A stretch of 6,115 nucleotides of DNA from Brooklawnia sp049651565. GTDB taxonomy: Bacteria > Actinomycetota > Actinomycetes > Propionibacteriales > Propionibacteriaceae. Where the stretch lies: contig NZ_JBASCI010000102.1 of the NCBI RefSeq assembly GCF_049651565.1, positions 1-6,115 on the forward strand, read 5' to 3'. Every line of letters starts with the position of its first letter. Positions within the stretch are counted from its first letter, which is position 1. The translations under genes were made by a program, and so were the position numbers. Below the pieces are notes generated by a model, which worked only from the letters and a program-made list of their open reading frames with translations, had not been told where the DNA came from and did no database searches. Shown piece by piece: positions 5,787-6,115 of this stretch.

Positions 5787-6115
5787 GCCCGCTTCCAGTC
5801 CTCGATCGGCCAGTACGCCCGCGAGGCCAGGCGGTAGAGCGGCAGGTCGGGGTTCACCGCGACCGGACGCCCCAGCAGCGACAGCCAGGAGGCGTCCGCG
5901 ATCGAGTCGCCGTAGCCGTGCGAGCGGGACAGGTCGAAACCGCCCCGGGCGGCGTAGTCCTTGAGCCACTGGGCGCGGGCCTCGTCCACCAGCGGCGGTG
6001 TGGCCAGGTACCCGGTCAGCACCCCGTCGCGCACCGCCATCGATGAGGCCACCACATCGTCGAACAGTGGCGCCAGCGGAACCGCGAACAGGTCCAGCGA
6101 CCCGGTCACCAGCAC
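5783..6115 (-). CDS. HAD-superfamily subfamily IB phosphatase-like protein, C-terminal part
   Basis: The visible 110 residues are the C-terminal part of a HAD hydrolase; the gene runs in from beyond the right edge. The codon at the edge (GTG) is probably an internal valine, because LVTGS matches HAD motif II (Thr in position), which normally follows the nucleophile motif I by many residues. Motif IV is clear as GYGDSIADASWL (GDSxxD, metal-binding aspartates), followed by the GRPVAVNPD segment typical of SerB-like IB proteins. The motif III basic residue appears to be Arg in VDEARAQW, where a Lys is more usual. Motif I with the catalytic aspartates is not in view, so activity cannot be judged. 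The family includes phosphoserine-phosphatase-like enzymes acting on small phosphate esters; the same module also ends some fatty-acyl reductase fusions, so the missing N-terminus could hold a further domain. The gene converges with the ATPase gene across 29 bases. Confidence 0.88.
   Translation of the reverse strand: MLVTGSLDLFAVPLAPLFDDVVASSMAVRDGVLTGYLATPPLVDEARAQWLKDYAARGGFDLSRSHGYGDSIADASWLSLLGRPVAVNPDLPLYRLASRAYWPIEDWKRA

Overview
The window is about two-thirds G+C, with codon third positions strongly G/C and long spurious antisense reading frames. That base composition and the protein types point to a high-GC actinobacterium. A member of the Propionibacteriales is plausible because of the compact PTS arrangement, but this is inference; no RNA marker is present to settle it. 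Four protein genes are supported, one of them cut by the right edge. There are no RNA genes, mobile elements or CRISPR arrays.

Layout: positions 1-82 are a short leader with a weak candidate promoter and a good ribosome binding site. Positions 83-2647 (+) encode an 854-residue triple fusion of the sugar phosphotransferase system (PTS): a glucose-family EIIA domain, then HPr, then Enzyme I. After 28 bases comes a 588-residue PTS permease (2676-4442, +) with a beta-glucoside-type EIIB-EIIC core and an unusual extra C-terminal EIIB-like domain that lacks the catalytic cysteine. Together the two proteins hold every step of the phosphate relay from phosphoenolpyruvate (PEP) to sugar: EI His475, HPr His188, EIIA His80, EIIB Cys23, then the sugar bound by EIIC. 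This looks like a two-gene operon that forms a self-sufficient sugar uptake system. The substrate cannot be read with certainty; a beta-glucoside or a related glucoside is most likely.

The PTS operon is followed by a GC-rich hairpin. After it, a separate gene (4560-5753, +) encodes a AAA-type ATPase with a C-terminal winged helix. It appears to be transcribed as a leaderless mRNA: an in-frame stop lies four codons before the ATG, there is no Shine-Dalgarno sequence, and a TAnnnT -10 element sits exactly at -12 to -7. On the opposite strand, 5783-6115 is the C-terminal part of a HAD-family IB phosphatase-like protein. The last two genes converge over 29 bases, and a 9-bp inverted repeat there includes both stop codons and probably acts as a shared terminator.

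I see no strong case for a wholly new system. The most interesting items are the degenerate second EIIB domain on the permease and the two-polypeptide packing of a complete PTS.
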